Assembly (NCBI GenBank): GCA_017942165.1
Contig: JAGKSB010000006.1
Location: 1 to 64,000 of the forward strand
Source: Rhinopithecimicrobium faecis
GTDB taxonomy: Bacteria; Bacteroidota; Bacteroidia; Sphingobacteriales; Sphingobacteriaceae
Direction: 5' to 3'
DNA: 64,000 bases
The notes beneath the pieces were generated by a model, which was not told the origin of the DNA, made no database searches, and saw only the letters and a program-made list of their open reading frames with translations. The position numbers and the translations under genes are program-made. Positions 50,251 to 60,146 of the stretch are shown piece after piece (position 1 is the first letter of the stretch; each line of letters starts with the position of its first letter).

Positions 50251-51165
50251 ATGAGTGAAGTTTATCATGTACCAGTGATGTTGAAAGAATGTATGGATGC
50301 CTTGGCAATTAAGCCAGATGGGGTATATGTGGATGTGACATTCGGTGGAGGAGGTCATTCCCGAGAAATACTGAAACATTTAGGTCCTGAGGGTCGCTTA
50401 TTTGCTTTTGATCAAGATCCTGATGCTTTGAATAATAATATCGATGATCCACGTTTTGTGCTTATACACCAGAATTTCCGCTTTCTACGTAATAATTTAC
50501 GCCTGAATGGGGTGAAGCAGGTAGATGGCATCTTAGGAGATCTAGGCGTGTCCTCACATCAATTTGATGCGGCAGATCGCGGCTTTTCTATTCGCTTTGA
50601 TGCCGACTTAGATATGCGCATGGATCAAATTTCTGATCTGGATGCACGCACGGTAATCAACACGTATGCGGAAGAAGATTTACACCGCATCTTTGGGATG
50701 TACGGGGAGATTCTAAACGCGAAGACCCTAGCGAAGACAATTGTTACGGCCCGCTTATCGCAGCCCATTCAGACAGTAGCACAGTTGAAAGAGGTGATTA
50801 AGAAAAATGTCCCTAAAGGGAAGGAGAATAAATATCATGCACAAGTATTCCAAGCTCTCCGTATTGAAGTAAATAAGGAGCTAGAAGCTTTGCAAGAGTT
50901 TTTGTTGCAAACAGTGCAGGTATTGGCCCCTCAGGGACGTCTTGTGGTTATGTCCTACCATTCTTTAGAAGACCGTTTAGTAAAGAATTTTATGGCTAAA
51001 GGGAAATTTAAAGGGGACGTTGAAAAGGATTTTTTTGGAAATGAAATTAAACCTTTTTATGTCGTTTCTAGAAAAGCAATAACAGCATCTGAAGAAGAAT
51101 TGAAAATAAATAATAGATCCCGTAGTGCGAAATTACGGATTGCTGAAAAGTTAGCAGAAGCTTAA
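50251..51165 (+). CDS. rsmH: 16S rRNA (cytosine-1402-N4) methyltransferase
   Basis: A 304-residue enzyme that methylates C1402 in the decoding centre with S-adenosylmethionine. It opens EVYHVPVMLKECMDAL, and the SAM-binding GxG motif is VDVTFGGGGHSREIL (about 28-42). DGILGDLGVSSHQFD and the RGFSIRFDADLDMRMD segment are conserved, and the C-terminal SYHSLEDRLVKNFM is typical. The start lies one base after the mraZ stop codon, the common mraZ-rsmH coupling of dcw clusters. Confidence 0.96.
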   Translation: MSEVYHVPVMLKECMDALAIKPDGVYVDVTFGGGGHSREILKHLGPEGRLFAFDQDPDALNNNIDDPRFVLIHQNFRFLRNNLRLNGVKQVDGILGDLGVSSHQFDAADRGFSIRFDADLDMRMDQISDLDARTVINTYAEEDLHRIFGMYGEILNAKTLAKTIVTARLSQPIQTVAQLKEVIKKNVPKGKENKYHAQVFQALRIEVNKELEALQEFLLQTVQVLAPQGRLVVMSYHSLEDRLVKNFMAKGKFKGDVEKDFFGNEIKPFYVVSRKAITASEEELKINNRSRSAKLRIAEKLAEA

Positions 51166-51184
51166 ATAGTGAGCAGGTAATACG

Positions 51185-51595
51185 ATGAGCAAGAATACCA
51201 TTAAAAATAAAGAGCTGAGCGAGGAAATTCAGGAGGAATTACAAGATACAGTAGAGGCAAAAGCGGAGCAGACAGAGAAGTTCTTCGAAAACTTGTTCTC
51301 TAAACGCACGATCTCAAGTAATTCCATTATGAATTATATGCCTTTTTTAGCTTTTGTGGCCTTCTTGATGATCTTATACATATCCAATAGACACTTAGCG
51401 GAGCGCACCATTCGTAATATCGATCGCCTAGGGAGAGATGTCAAAGAGCTAAGTTGGGATTATAAATCCTTGTCAGCGGAATTAATGAAGCAGTCTACGC
51501 AAACAGAAATTGCGAAACGTGTAGATAGTTTGCAGCTAAAGGAGCGTACGCAACCTCCTATTAAAATTGAAGTAACTAAAGAGAATACTAAGTAG
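51185..51595 (+). CDS. ftsL: FtsL-like division protein
   Basis: A 136-residue bitopic membrane protein. A cytoplasmic N-terminus of about 48 acidic residues precedes a single helix (FLAFVAFLMILYI, about 53-65). A periplasmic coiled-coil-like segment follows (RTIRNIDRLGRDVKELSWDYKSL). Sequence similarity to FtsL is low, as usual for the family, so the call rests on position between rsmH and ftsI, size and topology. FtsL would join FtsQ and FtsB in the divisome complex. It ends 2 bases before ftsI. Confidence 0.85.
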   Translation: MSKNTIKNKELSEEIQEELQDTVEAKAEQTEKFFENLFSKRTISSNSIMNYMPFLAFVAFLMILYISNRHLAERTIRNIDRLGRDVKELSWDYKSLSAELMKQSTQTEIAKRVDSLQLKERTQPPIKIEVTKENTK

Positions 51596-51597
51596 GT

Positions 51598-53700
51598 ATG
51601 AATATCAGAACAACGATACTTTTTCGTGTATATCTTGCTTTTGGCGCCATGCTACTGATAGCTTGTGCGGTATTCTTTAAGGTATTTCACCTACAATATG
51701 TCGATGGTGAGAAATGGAAACGCCTTTCGGATAGTTTGTCAATTATGGAGCGTGAAGTCGAAGCTGCTCGTGGAAATATTTATTCCAATGACGGCAGCTT
51801 ATTGGCAACCTCCGTGCCCGAGTATGAGCTACGTTTTGATGCCATGGCTTTGCCGGAGGAAGACCAGGATGTTTTCAATTTAAAAGTAGACTCTTTAGCC
51901 TTGAAATTAGCGACTTTTTTTAAGGATAAGTCCAAGAAACAATACCTGTCATTACTAAGACAAGGGCGCAATAAGAAACAACGCTATGTGCTGATTAAGC
52001 GTAATGTTAGTCACCAAGAGTTGAAAGTAGTACGCACATTCCCAATTTTTAATTTGGGAAAATATAAAGGTGGAGTTATTGCTGAGCGACGTAATAAACG
52101 GATTCTTCCGTTTACCAACCTTGCAGCGCGTACCATCGGTTACAAGAATAATACAGGTGTTGGTGTCGGCTTAGAGGGCGCTTATGGCGAGTTTATTGAC
52201 GGCAAATCCGGGAAACGCCTGATGCAACGTATTGCTGGTGGGGTATGGATTCCCGTAAATAGAGATATTGAAGTGGCACCCATTGATGGCTCAGATATTA
52301 TTTCTACCATCGATATAAATATGCAGGATATGGCGCAGCGTGCGCTAGAGAAGCAGTTGATACAATCCAATGCGGATAATGGCTGTGTGATTCTGATGGA
52401 GGTGGCTACCGGTGAAGTACGTGCCGTAGCCAACTTTACCAAGGATACAGATGGCGTATATCGGGAGAAATTTAATTATGCTATAGCGCAGTCTGCAGAT
52501 CCAGGGTCGACTTTTAAGTTAGCCTCTTATCTGGCAGCGATTGATGATGGGGTGATTGATTCATCCTCAATGATCCAAGTTGGAAACGGTACTTTTCCAA
52601 TTTATAGACATACGATTAAGGACTCTCATGCGCCAAAAACCTCAGTTATGACGGTGAAAAAAGCTTTTGAAGAATCTTCGAATGTCGCCATCACAAAAAT
52701 TATACATACCCATTATAAAGATAACCCTGTCAAGTTTACCTCCAAATTAGTGAGTATGGGCTTGGGGCAACGGTTAGGCTTGCAGATTCCTGGGGAAGGA
52801 AGGGCATGGATTAAACAACCAGATAGCAAATCTTGGTCAGGTTTATCGCTGGTACAAATGGCTTATGGCTATGAGATGGCGTTAACACCGATGCAAACAT
52901 TAGCAATCTACAATGCTGTCGCTAATAATGGAAAGATGATTGCTCCTTTATTCGTAAAGGAAATCCGTCACCTAGGAAATACTGTAGAGCGCTTTGAGGC
53001 TCGTGTAATTCGTGAAAGTATAGCTTCTGATCGTGCGATAAAGCAAGTGCAAGGTATGCTTGAAGGGGTTATGACTGAAGGTACAGGGAAGAAATTACGT
53101 AATCCCCTGTATAGTTCGGCTGGAAAGACGGGTACAGCGCAGATGGCTGACGGAACAAAAGGCTATGGACAGCGTAAATACCAGTCTTCGTTTGCGGGGT
53201 ATTTTCCCGCAGAAAACCCTAAATACTCCATGATCGTGGTCATTAGAAATCCACGTAATGGCTACTATGGAGGGTCTGTTGCGGGGCCTGTATTCCGTGA
53301 ATTAGCAGATATGGTTTTTGCAAATGATCTGTCGATGCATAATAATTTTGACCGTAAGGCTTCAAACCCTTCGTTAAATAAAGTGCCATTAACCTTAAAA
53401 GGATCCCGCCAAGCTTCGATGAAAGTCTATGAAGCGCTCGGGTTTAAATCTTTTAATTGGAATGATGTCGCTCAAGGAGTCGTAGATACCTCTTCAAAAG
53501 GAGTGCCTTTTGTGGATATAGATATAAAAGAAGGTGTTGTGCCAAATGTGTTGGGGATGGGCTTAATTGATGCGCTTTACACCCTTGAAAATGCGGGCTT
53601 TAAGACTGCCCTTCAAGGGAAGGGTAAAGTCGTAAATCAATCGTTGATCGCCGGACAGCGCATGAAAGTAGGTACACCAATTCAGATACAATTAAATTAA
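51598..53700 (+). CDS. ftsI: penicillin-binding protein / FtsI with C-terminal PASTA domain
   Basis: A 700-residue bitopic transpeptidase for septal peptidoglycan. The N-terminal helix is at about 10-30. The pedestal domain runs about 50-230. The penicillin-binding domain has the active-site Ser304 in GSTFK, SSN at about 360-362, and KTGTAQ at about 507. One PASTA domain occupies the last ~65 residues (VPNVLGMGLIDALYTLENAG). PASTA modules bind wall fragments or help localisation in other bacteria. They are absent from E. coli FtsI but recur in Bacteroidota. The partner for its activity is FtsW at 57816. Confidence 0.94.
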   Translation: MNIRTTILFRVYLAFGAMLLIACAVFFKVFHLQYVDGEKWKRLSDSLSIMEREVEAARGNIYSNDGSLLATSVPEYELRFDAMALPEEDQDVFNLKVDSLALKLATFFKDKSKKQYLSLLRQGRNKKQRYVLIKRNVSHQELKVVRTFPIFNLGKYKGGVIAERRNKRILPFTNLAARTIGYKNNTGVGVGLEGAYGEFIDGKSGKRLMQRIAGGVWIPVNRDIEVAPIDGSDIISTIDINMQDMAQRALEKQLIQSNADNGCVILMEVATGEVRAVANFTKDTDGVYREKFNYAIAQSADPGSTFKLASYLAAIDDGVIDSSSMIQVGNGTFPIYRHTIKDSHAPKTSVMTVKKAFEESSNVAITKIIHTHYKDNPVKFTSKLVSMGLGQRLGLQIPGEGRAWIKQPDSKSWSGLSLVQMAYGYEMALTPMQTLAIYNAVANNGKMIAPLFVKEIRHLGNTVERFEARVIRESIASDRAIKQVQGMLEGVMTEGTGKKLRNPLYSSAGKTGTAQMADGTKGYGQRKYQSSFAGYFPAENPKYSMIVVIRNPRNGYYGGSVAGPVFRELADMVFANDLSMHNNFDRKASNPSLNKVPLTLKGSRQASMKVYEALGFKSFNWNDVAQGVVDTSSKGVPFVDIDIKEGVVPNVLGMGLIDALYTLENAGFKTALQGKGKVVNQSLIAGQRMKVGTPIQIQLN

Positions 53701-53702
53701 GG

Positions 53703-55157
53703 ATGAAACTACAAGACATTTTAAATACTATACCTGTCTTACAGGTGTTGGGGCCACTCCACAAGGAGTTGTCATCTTTGTGTTTCGACTCGAGACAGGT
53801 GGGTCAGGGCGCGTTGTTTGTAGCCGTAAAAGGCGTGCATACAGACGGTCATTTATTTATTGAAAAAGCCATTTCATTGGGGTCAGAAGTAATTCTTTTG
53901 CAAGAGTTGCCAACGGAAATTAACCCTGCAATCACCTATATTCAAGTGGCTGATTCAGCGAAAGCACTGGGTATAGCGGCTTCGAATTTCTATGGAAACC
54001 CTTCACATGACTTGAAGTTAGTCGGGGTAACGGGAACGAATGGAAAGACGACTGTAGCGACCCTATTATACCAGTTATTTACCGCCTTGGGGTACCAAGT
54101 AGGTTTACTTTCTACGGTAGAGAATAAAATTGGAACTGACGTAATTCCAGCGACACATACCACACCAGATCCGATACAACTGAATGCCTTACTGCAGCAG
54201 ATGGTACAGGCGGGTTGTGATTATTGCTTTATGGAGGTGAGTTCGCACGCTGTCGTGCAAGAGCGTATAGCAGGTTTGCATTTTGTAGGCGGTCTATTCA
54301 CGAATATTACACATGACCACTTAGATTTTCATAAAACATTTGACAGTTATATAAAAGCCAAAAAGCAGTTTTTTGATCAGCTGGGTAAATCAGCTTTTGC
54401 TTTGACGAATGTAGATGATCGCAATGGTGCTGTGATGCTACAGAATACAGCTGCGCATAAAAAGACCTATGGACTGACGCATTTAGCGAATTTTAAAGCG
54501 AAGGTTATAGAAAGTCATTTCTATGGAATGCTATTAGCGGTTGATGACCATGAAGTGTGGGTGAAATTGGTTGGCGGCTTTAATGCTTATAACCTATTAG
54601 CCGTTTATGGTACCGCCATTCTATTGGAGCAGGAAACAGATAAAGTGTTAACAGCACTTTCAACCATTACGGGTGCGGAAGGTAGATTTGAAACGGTACG
54701 GGCGCAGACGGGTGTAGTAGGCATTATCGATTATGCACATACGCCAGATGCGGTTGACAATGTACTTAAGACAATTGCAGGCTTACGTCAGCAAGGACAG
54801 CAAATTATTACGGTCTTAGGCTGCGGAGGTGATCGTGACACAACAAAACGTCCAGAAATGGCTGCCGTAGCTGTGGCCCTTTCAGATCGCGTGATTCTTA
54901 CTTCTGACAATCCGCGTACAGAAGATCCTGCACAGATAATAGCTGATATGCAAGCTGGAGTGTCGGTTTCCCAAACAAGAAAAGTATTAAGTATTGCCGA
55001 TCGTAAGGAAGCAATTCGTACGGCTTATCAATTGGCAAATGCCAATGATATTATCCTTGTTGCAGGAAAAGGGCATGAAAAGTATCAAGAAATAAATGGC
55101 GTTCGTCATCACTTTGATGATAGAGAAGTATTGGAATTAACATTTGAAGAAAAATAA
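53703..55157 (+). CDS. murE: UDP-MurNAc-tripeptide synthetase (meso-diaminopimelate adding)
   Basis: A 484-residue cytosolic ligase adding the third amino acid to UDP-MurNAc-L-Ala-D-Glu with ATP. The ATP loop is VGVTGTNGKTTVATLL (about 107-122). The central domain includes FMEVSSHAVVQERI, TNITHDHLDFH and the carbamylated-lysine region KAKKQFFDQ. The specificity motif DNPRTEDP (about 401-408) marks meso-diaminopimelate rather than lysine. The gene starts 2 bases after ftsI. The wall is therefore expected to be of the A1-gamma type. Confidence 0.95.
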   Translation: MKLQDILNTIPVLQVLGPLHKELSSLCFDSRQVGQGALFVAVKGVHTDGHLFIEKAISLGSEVILLQELPTEINPAITYIQVADSAKALGIAASNFYGNPSHDLKLVGVTGTNGKTTVATLLYQLFTALGYQVGLLSTVENKIGTDVIPATHTTPDPIQLNALLQQMVQAGCDYCFMEVSSHAVVQERIAGLHFVGGLFTNITHDHLDFHKTFDSYIKAKKQFFDQLGKSAFALTNVDDRNGAVMLQNTAAHKKTYGLTHLANFKAKVIESHFYGMLLAVDDHEVWVKLVGGFNAYNLLAVYGTAILLEQETDKVLTALSTITGAEGRFETVRAQTGVVGIIDYAHTPDAVDNVLKTIAGLRQQGQQIITVLGCGGDRDTTKRPEMAAVAVALSDRVILTSDNPRTEDPAQIIADMQAGVSVSQTRKVLSIADRKEAIRTAYQLANANDIILVAGKGHEKYQEINGVRHHFDDREVLELTFEEK

Positions 55158-55163
55158 AATAGT

Positions 55164-56408
55164 ATGCTTTATCATCTATTTACATGGCTTAATGAGCATA
55201 TACACATCCCTGGGGCGGGATTGTTTCAGTATATCTCTTTTCGTACTGCAATGGCAGTAATTTTTTCATTAATTATTACGACCGTTTTCGGTGGACGTTT
55301 AATTAAAGCGCTACACGATAAGCAAGTAGGCGAGACCATTCGTGACTTAGGTCTAGCGGGAGAGAAACAAAAACAAGGTACCCCAACAATGGGAGGTCTC
55401 ATTATAATTGCAGGTATTTTAATACCTACATTATTATTTGCCAAATTAACGAATATATATATTATCCTTATGATTATCTCCACCTTATGGATGGGGGCAA
55501 TTGGGTTTTTAGACGATTACATCAAAGTTTTTCGTAATAATAAGGAAGGGTTAGCAGGCCGTTTTAAAGTTATTGGCCAAGTGGGCTTAGGGATTTTAAT
55601 TGCTGTAACTATGGCAACGCATCCTGATATCGTGGTACGGGAGAATGTGGCGAAGCCTACTTCTACAAGACCCGTAGATGTGGTCTATAATGAAGGTACT
55701 GGAGAGACTTATTATGCTGAGAATGTTAAGTCTTCCAAGACCAATATACCTTTTTATAAGAATAATGAATTCGACTATGCGAAAGCGTTAAGTGCATTTG
55801 GATTAACAGGGAATTTTGTGACTTTTATGGTGTTCCTTGTCGTCGTTGTGTTTATTGTTACCGCGGTTTCCAATGGAGCAAATATTACCGACGGTATTGA
55901 TGGACTCGCCACGGGAACTTCCGCCATAATCGGAATTACCTTAGCGATCTTAGCCTATGTCTCAGGGAACGTTATATTTTCAGATTACCTGAATATAATG
56001 TATATCCCTAATTCGGGTGAACTTGTCATATTTGCCGGCGCTTTTGTTGGCGCTTGTATTGGTTTCTTATGGTATAATACCTATCCTGCGCAAGTATTTA
56101 TGGGCGATACAGGCTCCTTAGCTATTGGTGGTATTATTGCTGCCTTTGCTATATTAATCCGTAAAGAGCTTCTTATCCCAATTTTATGTGGGGTATTTTT
56201 AATTGAAAATATTTCGGTGATTGTACAAGTTTCATACTTTAAATACACCAAGAAAAAATATGGTGAGGGTAGACGTATATTTTTAATGTCCCCTTTGCAT
56301 CATCATTATCAGAAAAAAGGATATCATGAAGCTAAGATTGTTACCCGCTTTGTAATTGTCGGGATCATTTTAGCCGTATTAACTATTGTAACGCTAAAAA
56401 TTAGATAG
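55164..56408 (+). CDS. mraY: phospho-MurNAc-pentapeptide translocase
   Basis: A 414-residue integral membrane enzyme, about 10 helices, that joins UDP-MurNAc-pentapeptide to undecaprenyl phosphate to make lipid I. Catalytic motifs are GFLDDYIKV (about 114-122), [12 protein letters not shown] (about 240-251) and the HHHYQKKG motif near the C-terminus (about 375-382). Between the first two motifs there is an insertion of ~50 residues (about 155-205) absent from the E. coli enzyme. The same position is extended in other Bacteroidota, so it is probably a phylum trait. It lies 6 bases after murE. Confidence 0.95.
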   Translation: MLYHLFTWLNEHIHIPGAGLFQYISFRTAMAVIFSLIITTVFGGRLIKALHDKQVGETIRDLGLAGEKQKQGTPTMGGLIIIAGILIPTLLFAKLTNIYIILMIISTLWMGAIGFLDDYIKVFRNNKEGLAGRFKVIGQVGLGILIAVTMATHPDIVVRENVAKPTSTRPVDVVYNEGTGETYYAENVKSSKTNIPFYKNNEFDYAKALSAFGLTGNFVTFMVFLVVVVFIVTAVSNGANITDGIDGLATGTSAIIGITLAILAYVSGNVIFSDYLNIMYIPNSGELVIFAGAFVGACIGFLWYNTYPAQVFMGDTGSLAIGGIIAAFAILIRKELLIPILCGVFLIENISVIVQVSYFKYTKKKYGEGRRIFLMSPLHHHYQKKGYHEAKIVTRFVIVGIILAVLTIVTLKIR

Positions 56409-56411
56409 GTC

Positions 56412-57785
56412 ATGGCAATTATTTCGAAAGAATTTTATCCACAAGCAGGGAGCTTAGTTGTCTTAGGCGCTGGTGAATCGGGCGTTGGAACCGCAATATT
56501 AGCGAAAGACAAAGGATTTAAAGTGCGCGTATCTGACAGTGGTCAGATTGCTGAACGCTATAAAAATCAACTTCTTCAAGAGGGTATCCCTTTTGAGGAA
56601 GCAGGACATAGTACCGCAGAAATTTTAAAAGCTGATCTAATCGTTAAAAGTCCCGGAATTCCTGAAACTGCAGCAATTATTGTAAGTCTTAAGGAAGCCG
56701 GCCTACCCGTAATTGGAGAGATCGAATTTGCAGCACAATATACGGATGCCAAATTATTGTGCATCACAGGCTCTAATGGAAAGTCTACGACGACCATGCT
56801 AACCTATCATATCCTGAAGGAAGCAGGCTTAAATGTCGGCCTAGCAGGAAATATTGGGCAAAGTTTTGCCTACCAAGTAGCGCGTGAGTCCTTTGATCAC
56901 TATGTCTTAGAGATCTCCAGTTTTATGTTAGATGATATGTATCATTTCCGGGCTGATGTTGCTGTAATCTTAAATATTACTGCTGATCACCTAGATCGCT
57001 ACGATCATAAAATGGAGAATTATGTAGATTCGAAATTCCGTATGATAAGAAATCAGACGGTAGCAGATTATTTTATCTACTGCTTAGACGATCCGGAAAC
57101 GATAGCAGGATTAAAAAGACATCAAACTGAGGCTGTAACTTTTGCAATTACGCAGGAGCAACAATTGTCCCAAGGAGCTTACTTGGGCGCCAATAAGCAG
57201 CTGGTAATTGATGCCAAAACTGGTGAAGAATTTCAAATGCCAACGGCAGAATTAGCGCTTAAAGGAAAACATAATATCTATAACAGTATGGCTTCAGGTC
57301 TTATTGCTAAGGTGCAGGAAATTAGAAATGATATACTGAAGCAAGCAATGGCATCCTATATCAATATTCCACATCGCCTGGAATCTGTAGCAACCATTTC
57401 AGGTGTACAGTATAGTAACGATTCCAAGGCTACAAACGTAAATTCCGTTTGGTACGCATTAGAAAGTTATAATACTCCAATTGTCTTATTACTAGGTGGA
57501 GTAGATAAGGGGAATGATTACAGTATTTTAAAAGATTTAGTGAAGGATAAAGTCCGGGCTATTGTATGCTTAGGAAAGGATACTTCAAAAATTCATGAAG
57601 CGTTTGAAAGTGATACAGATCTAATTGTAAATGCAGTATCTATGGAAGATGCCGTTGCTTTAGCATCAAATATCGCTGAAAAAGGAGATACGGTATTGCT
57701 ATCCCCTGCATGTGCAAGTTTCGATTGGTTTAAAAATTATGAAGATCGCGGCGATCAGTTTAAAGCTGCTGTCTTAGCATTATAG
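56412..57785 (+). CDS. murD: UDP-MurNAc-L-alanine:D-glutamate ligase
   Basis: A 457-residue cytosolic ligase adding D-glutamate. The N-terminal UMP-binding domain begins SLVVLGAGESGVGTAILA. The ATP loop is CITGSNGKSTTTMLTYH (about 117-133). The central domain has EISSFMLDDMYHF and NITADHLDRYDH, and the C-terminal domain has SNDSKATNVNSVWYALES and LLSPACASFDWFKNYEDRGDQF. All expected motifs are intact. The gene is 3 bases after mraY and 30 before the ftsW ATG. Confidence 0.95.
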   Translation: MAIISKEFYPQAGSLVVLGAGESGVGTAILAKDKGFKVRVSDSGQIAERYKNQLLQEGIPFEEAGHSTAEILKADLIVKSPGIPETAAIIVSLKEAGLPVIGEIEFAAQYTDAKLLCITGSNGKSTTTMLTYHILKEAGLNVGLAGNIGQSFAYQVARESFDHYVLEISSFMLDDMYHFRADVAVILNITADHLDRYDHKMENYVDSKFRMIRNQTVADYFIYCLDDPETIAGLKRHQTEAVTFAITQEQQLSQGAYLGANKQLVIDAKTGEEFQMPTAELALKGKHNIYNSMASGLIAKVQEIRNDILKQAMASYINIPHRLESVATISGVQYSNDSKATNVNSVWYALESYNTPIVLLLGGVDKGNDYSILKDLVKDKVRAIVCLGKDTSKIHEAFESDTDLIVNAVSMEDAVALASNIAEKGDTVLLSPACASFDWFKNYEDRGDQFKAAVLAL

Positions 57786-57815
57786 TTGATAGCATTTAAT
57801 TAAGTGGATCGCATT

Positions 57816-59027
57816 ATGAACATGGAATTACTATTATCTAAGTTGAAAGGAGATCGTTGGATCTGGATTATAGTAATTCTATTGTCTGGATTTTCGCTCT
57901 TAGCAGTATATAGTTCTGTAGGAACATTAGCTTATAAGGAAGGAAAAGGCACGGAGTTATATCTTTTCAAGCATTTTTCACTGATTATCGTGGGATTTGT
58001 GTTAATGTACTTATCTCATAATTTAGATTATAGGTATTATGCGGGGATTTCAAAGTTGCTGATGCTAATAACGATTCCCCTCTTATTGTATACGTTAATC
58101 TTCGGTGCGAAAGTAAATGAGGCCTCACGTTGGGTGACTATTCCAGTGATAAATCAAACCTTTCAAACGTCCGATTTAGCGAAATTAGCCCTGATTACCT
58201 TCTTAGCGCGTATGCTATCTAAGAAGCAAGAGGAGATCTCCGATGTTAAGAAGTCTTTTCTGCCAATCATGGGAGCCGTTTGTCTTGTCTTTATTTTAAT
58301 TGCTTTAGCCAATTTATCGACCGCATTAATGCTATTTGGTGTTAGTGTGTTATTACTTTTAATAGGGAGGGTAAGCTTTAAGCAGATATTTATTGTATGT
58401 GTCGCAGGAGCGGTTTTACTAGCCGCTGTAGCCTTTTTAGGGCCCCGAAAAAAAACATATCAATCTCGTATAAAAGCCTTTTTTAATAAGGAGCAAGTGG
58501 ATCCAGGTGCTGAGAATAGAGTGGTATCCTTTCAAGACGATAAGAACTATCAGGCTAATAATGCGAAGATCGCTATTGCTACAGGAGGGATCTTCGGTAA
58601 AGGACCTGGAAATTCTGTACAGCGGAATGTGCTTCCTCACCCGTATTCCGATTTTATCTTTGCAATTATAATTGAAGAATATGGCATGGTTGGAGGGGCC
58701 ATCATCTTATTTCTATACCTCGCCTTGATGTATCGCTGTATACGAATCGTAACCTTAAGTCCAAAAGCTTTCGGCGCTTTTCTAGCAGCTGGTTTAGGCT
58801 TTTCACTGACGATACAAGCGCTGGCAAATATGTCTGTAGCTGTAGGGTTGGGCCCCGTAACAGGGATTCCCTTGCCGCTCGTAAGTATGGGGGGAACATC
58901 CATTTTATTTACGGCGATAGCTTTAGGGATTATTCTTTCCGTGAGCCGAAATATTGAAGAATTAAAAAGTAAAGAGGAGTTAGACGAACGTCCAAAAGTT
59001 AAAAGAGTTATTGTTGGATCAATTTAA
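57816..59027 (+). CDS. ftsW: SEDS peptidoglycan polymerase FtsW
   Basis: A 403-residue integral membrane protein with about 10 helices, of the SEDS family. It polymerises lipid II at the septum with FtsI. The C-terminal signature GPVTGIPLPLVSMGGTS (about 345-361) and the loop KGPGNSVQRNVLPHPYSDFIFAIIIEE are diagnostic. The RodA paralogue is excluded by context more than by sequence. I chose the ATG at 57816 (MNMELL) over a GTG four codons earlier. Confidence 0.94.
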   Translation: MNMELLLSKLKGDRWIWIIVILLSGFSLLAVYSSVGTLAYKEGKGTELYLFKHFSLIIVGFVLMYLSHNLDYRYYAGISKLLMLITIPLLLYTLIFGAKVNEASRWVTIPVINQTFQTSDLAKLALITFLARMLSKKQEEISDVKKSFLPIMGAVCLVFILIALANLSTALMLFGVSVLLLLIGRVSFKQIFIVCVAGAVLLAAVAFLGPRKKTYQSRIKAFFNKEQVDPGAENRVVSFQDDKNYQANNAKIAIATGGIFGKGPGNSVQRNVLPHPYSDFIFAIIIEEYGMVGGAIILFLYLALMYRCIRIVTLSPKAFGAFLAAGLGFSLTIQALANMSVAVGLGPVTGIPLPLVSMGGTSILFTAIALGIILSVSRNIEELKSKEELDERPKVKRVIVGSI

Positions 59028-59041
59028 TAGATAGTAAAAGC

Positions 59042-60139
59042 ATGGCTAGACGCGTTATAATTAGTGGTGGTGGAACTGGTGGACATATCTTTCCTGCAGT
59101 GGCAATAGCCAATGCATTAAAAGAATTAGCTCCCGATACAGAGATTTTGTTTGTAGGGGCTAATGGAAAGATGGAAATGGAAAAAGTTCCTGCTGCAGGC
59201 TATAAAATTGTGGGTTTAGATATTCAAGGTATTAATCGACAGTCTTTATGGAAGAATATTTTCCTTCCTGTAAAGCTGGTGAAAAGTTTATTGAAAGCCA
59301 AGTCTGTAATCAAGTCTTTTCAACCGCAGGTAGCTGTAGGTGTTGGCGGATATGCCTCAGGTCCATTGTTGATGATGGCTGGGAAATTAGGTATTCCAAC
59401 ATTAATTCAAGAACAGAACTCCTATGCGGGTGTAACGAATAAAAAGTTGGGCGTTAAAGCGGCACAGATATGTGTAGCTTTTGAAGGCATGGAGCAGTTT
59501 TTTCCGGCTGATAAAATCACCTTAACAGGTAACCCTATTCGTCGTCCTTCAGTCGCTATTGAAGGGAAAAGGGAGGAAGCCTTAGCTTCTTTTGGTTTTG
59601 ACTCCACAAAGCGTACCGTGTTAATTACGGGAGGCTCTTTGGGAGCACGTACCTTGAATCGCTGCTTGCAAGCGGGCTTAGATAAGCTTATTGCTGCCAA
59701 TATACAGGTAATCTGGCAATGCGGTTCTTATTATTATGAATCTTTAAATGGAAGTTTAAATTTACCTACATCGATTCAATTAATGCCCTTTATCCAACGC
59801 ATGGATTACGCTTATGCTGCAGCTGATTTAATTATAGCACGTGCTGGTGCTGGCACAATATCAGAACTATGTGTTGTAGGAAAACCAGTAATTATGGTGC
59901 CTTCACCAAATGTGGCTGAAGATCATCAGACAAAGAATGCGCAGTCTTTAGTGCAGAAAGATGCGGCTGTACTTATTGCCGACAGTGAAGCTGAAGACCT
60001 TCTGATCGATGCGCTATTAGCTTTGCTATCTGACGCCGATAGAATGACGTCCTTAGGACAAGAAATAAAGAAATTAGCACGTTTAGATGCCGATCGTGTG
60101 ATAGCACAACAGGTATTAGATTTAGCAGATAAAAAATAA
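59042..60139 (+). CDS. murG: lipid II synthase (GlcNAc transferase)
   Basis: A 365-residue peripheral membrane GT28 enzyme that adds GlcNAc to lipid I. The N-terminal glycine-rich loop is ISGGGTGGHIFPAVAIA (about 6-22), a second loop is VGVGGYASGPL (about 99-109), and the donor-site motif is ITGGSLGARTLNR (about 198-210). The C-terminal RAGAGTISELCVVGKPVIMVP binds UDP-GlcNAc. The gene is 14 bases after ftsW and 7 before murC. Confidence 0.96.
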   Translation: MARRVIISGGGTGGHIFPAVAIANALKELAPDTEILFVGANGKMEMEKVPAAGYKIVGLDIQGINRQSLWKNIFLPVKLVKSLLKAKSVIKSFQPQVAVGVGGYASGPLLMMAGKLGIPTLIQEQNSYAGVTNKKLGVKAAQICVAFEGMEQFFPADKITLTGNPIRRPSVAIEGKREEALASFGFDSTKRTVLITGGSLGARTLNRCLQAGLDKLIAANIQVIWQCGSYYYESLNGSLNLPTSIQLMPFIQRMDYAYAAADLIIARAGAGTISELCVVGKPVIMVPSPNVAEDHQTKNAQSLVQKDAAVLIADSEAEDLLIDALLALLSDADRMTSLGQEIKKLARLDADRVIAQQVLDLADKK

Positions 60140-60146
60140 GATAGAG